Of a stretch of DNA of 6,684 nt, positions 6,170 to 6,684 are shown one piece after another. The notes under the pieces were generated by a model. The model did not search any database. It had not been told where the DNA came from and saw only the letters and a program-made list of their open reading frames with translations. The position numbers and the translations under genes were made by a program. The DNA is from Acidobacteriota bacterium. Its GTDB lineage: Bacteria > Acidobacteriota > Terriglobia > Bryobacterales > JACQDG01. Position 1 is the first letter of the stretch; every line of letters starts with the position of its first letter. The DNA lies in the NCBI GenBank assembly GCA_016201195.1, contig JACQDI010000732.1:1-6684 (forward strand), given 5' to 3'.

Positions 6170-6370
6170 ATGGGACTTGTCACCAAGAAACCCCGGAACG
6201 CCCGCGGCAGGCGAAACGCGGACGCGGCGCCTGGCTTCCCCCGCGGGTCTCTGGAAGCGAAGCTGGCCGCCTTGGGGCGCAAGGTTCCGCTCCGGGAATG
6301 GAATGGCCTGCCACCAGCCTCCTCCTCGAATGTCGATTCTGTGGTCTACCGCAGATCCCGGACTCGATGA
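6170..6370 (+). CDS. Small basic protein, candidate antitoxin of the PIN toxin
   Basis: A 66-residue frame starts at ATG 6170, just after the -10-like box, and its TGA overlaps the ATG of the PIN-domain gene (ATGA, 6367-6370). The N-terminus is strongly basic (KKPRNARGRR, residues 6-15), which could contact DNA or RNA; the middle has a short likely helix (SLEAKLAALGRK, 27-38), and the tail is SNVDSVVYRRSRTR. I do not recognise a family: there is no obvious ribbon-helix-helix, AbrB or Phd pattern. The antitoxin role rests on position, size, charge and the coupled overlap, the standard arrangement upstream of VapC-type toxins. It could instead be a non-coding leader that happens to be open. Confidence 0.5.
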   Translation: MGLVTKKPRNARGRRNADAAPGFPRGSLEAKLAALGRKVPLREWNGLPPASSSNVDSVVYRRSRTR

Positions 6371-6684
6371 GGTCAGTGTTTGTGGACACGGTTTACTGGG
6401 TCGCGGTTCTGCGCCCCAACGATCCCTACTCCGGTTGGGCGCGTCGCGCGAAGGCCTCTTTGGGCAGCGTCGAATTGGTGACGACGGAAGAGGTCCTGGT
6501 GGAGTTCCTAGGGTTCGTTTCCGGAGCCGGCCGGCACGTACGGCAGGTGGCCGTTGCCGCGGCAGAAGAGATTCTGAGTTCCCAGACGGTCCTGGTGCTG
6601 TCTCAATCCCACGAGTCTTTCTTCGCGGGCCTGAAGCTTTATGCGAGGCGGCCGGACAAGGGGTACAGCCTAGTCGACTGCATC
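6367..6684 (+). CDS. PIN-domain (VapC-like) ribonuclease toxin (3' end beyond right edge)
   Basis: From ATG 6367 the frame is open for 106 codons to the window end; complete members have roughly 130-145 residues. It begins in the canonical PIN manner, VFVDTVYWVAVL (4-15), with D7 as the first acidic metal ligand, then the DPYSGWARRA region (19-28). TTEEVLVEFL (39-48) supplies the conserved Glu E46, and RPDKGYSLVDCI (95-106) supplies D97 and D104, matching the 'D-x-x-x-S-x-x-D-C' signature of PIN proteins of the COG2402 kind. These acids bind Mg/Mn for RNA cleavage; VapC toxins cut tRNA or rRNA when the antitoxin is lost. The frame stays open upstream to another ATG at 6298, but that extension would precede the normal PIN start. 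Translation is probably coupled to the small gene through ATGA. Family call firm; toxin activity inferred. Confidence 0.85.
   Translation, partial: MRSVFVDTVYWVAVLRPNDPYSGWARRAKASLGSVELVTTEEVLVEFLGFVSGAGRHVRQVAVAAAEEILSSQTVLVLSQSHESFFAGLKLYARRPDKGYSLVDCI

Noticed and set aside
6298..6366. Upstream ATG at 6298 for the PIN toxin
   Set aside because: The frame is open, but PIN proteins normally start two or three residues before the VFVDT strand, which fits ATG 6367 and the ATGA overlap.

Overview
The window is GC-rich, densely coded bacterial DNA with five confident genes plus one small putative one. The gene types suggest a soil Acidobacteriota bacterium, perhaps near Solibacter/Bryobacter: a secreted TPR plus TolB-type double propeller, a MauG/CcpA-type di-haem peroxidase, a secreted YtcJ-like amidohydrolase, and signal peptides of the '...CPAQ' kind. 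This taxonomic guess rests on style of gene content only; no marker gene is present.

Layout. (1) 1-661, minus: 5' part of a class I SAM-dependent methyltransferase gene, cut by the left edge. (2) 662-847: a divergent intergenic region with an imperfect inverted repeat of REP-like appearance and, at each end, an extended -10-like box very close to the start codon. (3) 848-3127, plus: one uninterrupted 759-codon frame encoding a signal peptide, a full methyltransferase domain and a full YtcJ-type amidohydrolase. This fusion is the most unusual object in the window. (4) 3096-3992 and 3992-6037, minus: a two-gene operon transcribed right to left, first a TPR/12-repeat propeller protein, then a di-haem cytochrome c peroxidase, joined by a TAATG stop/start overlap. 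The peroxidase gene overlaps the fusion gene tail to tail by 32 bp. (5) 6038-6169: a second divergent intergenic region with an extended -10-like box inside an inverted repeat. (6) 6170-6684, plus: a small basic protein (candidate antitoxin) overlapping by ATGA a PIN-domain (VapC-like) toxin gene that runs off the right edge.

The propeller protein and peroxidase are probably made together and both act outside the cytoplasm. The fusion protein is also predicted to be exported but is transcribed separately. The toxin-antitoxin pair is an independent module. None of the six starts has a Shine-Dalgarno sequence at normal spacing, and three of them have a TGC-TAnnnT box a few bases upstream, which suggests leaderless or nearly leaderless transcripts. 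I see no IS element, CRISPR array, tRNA or rRNA.
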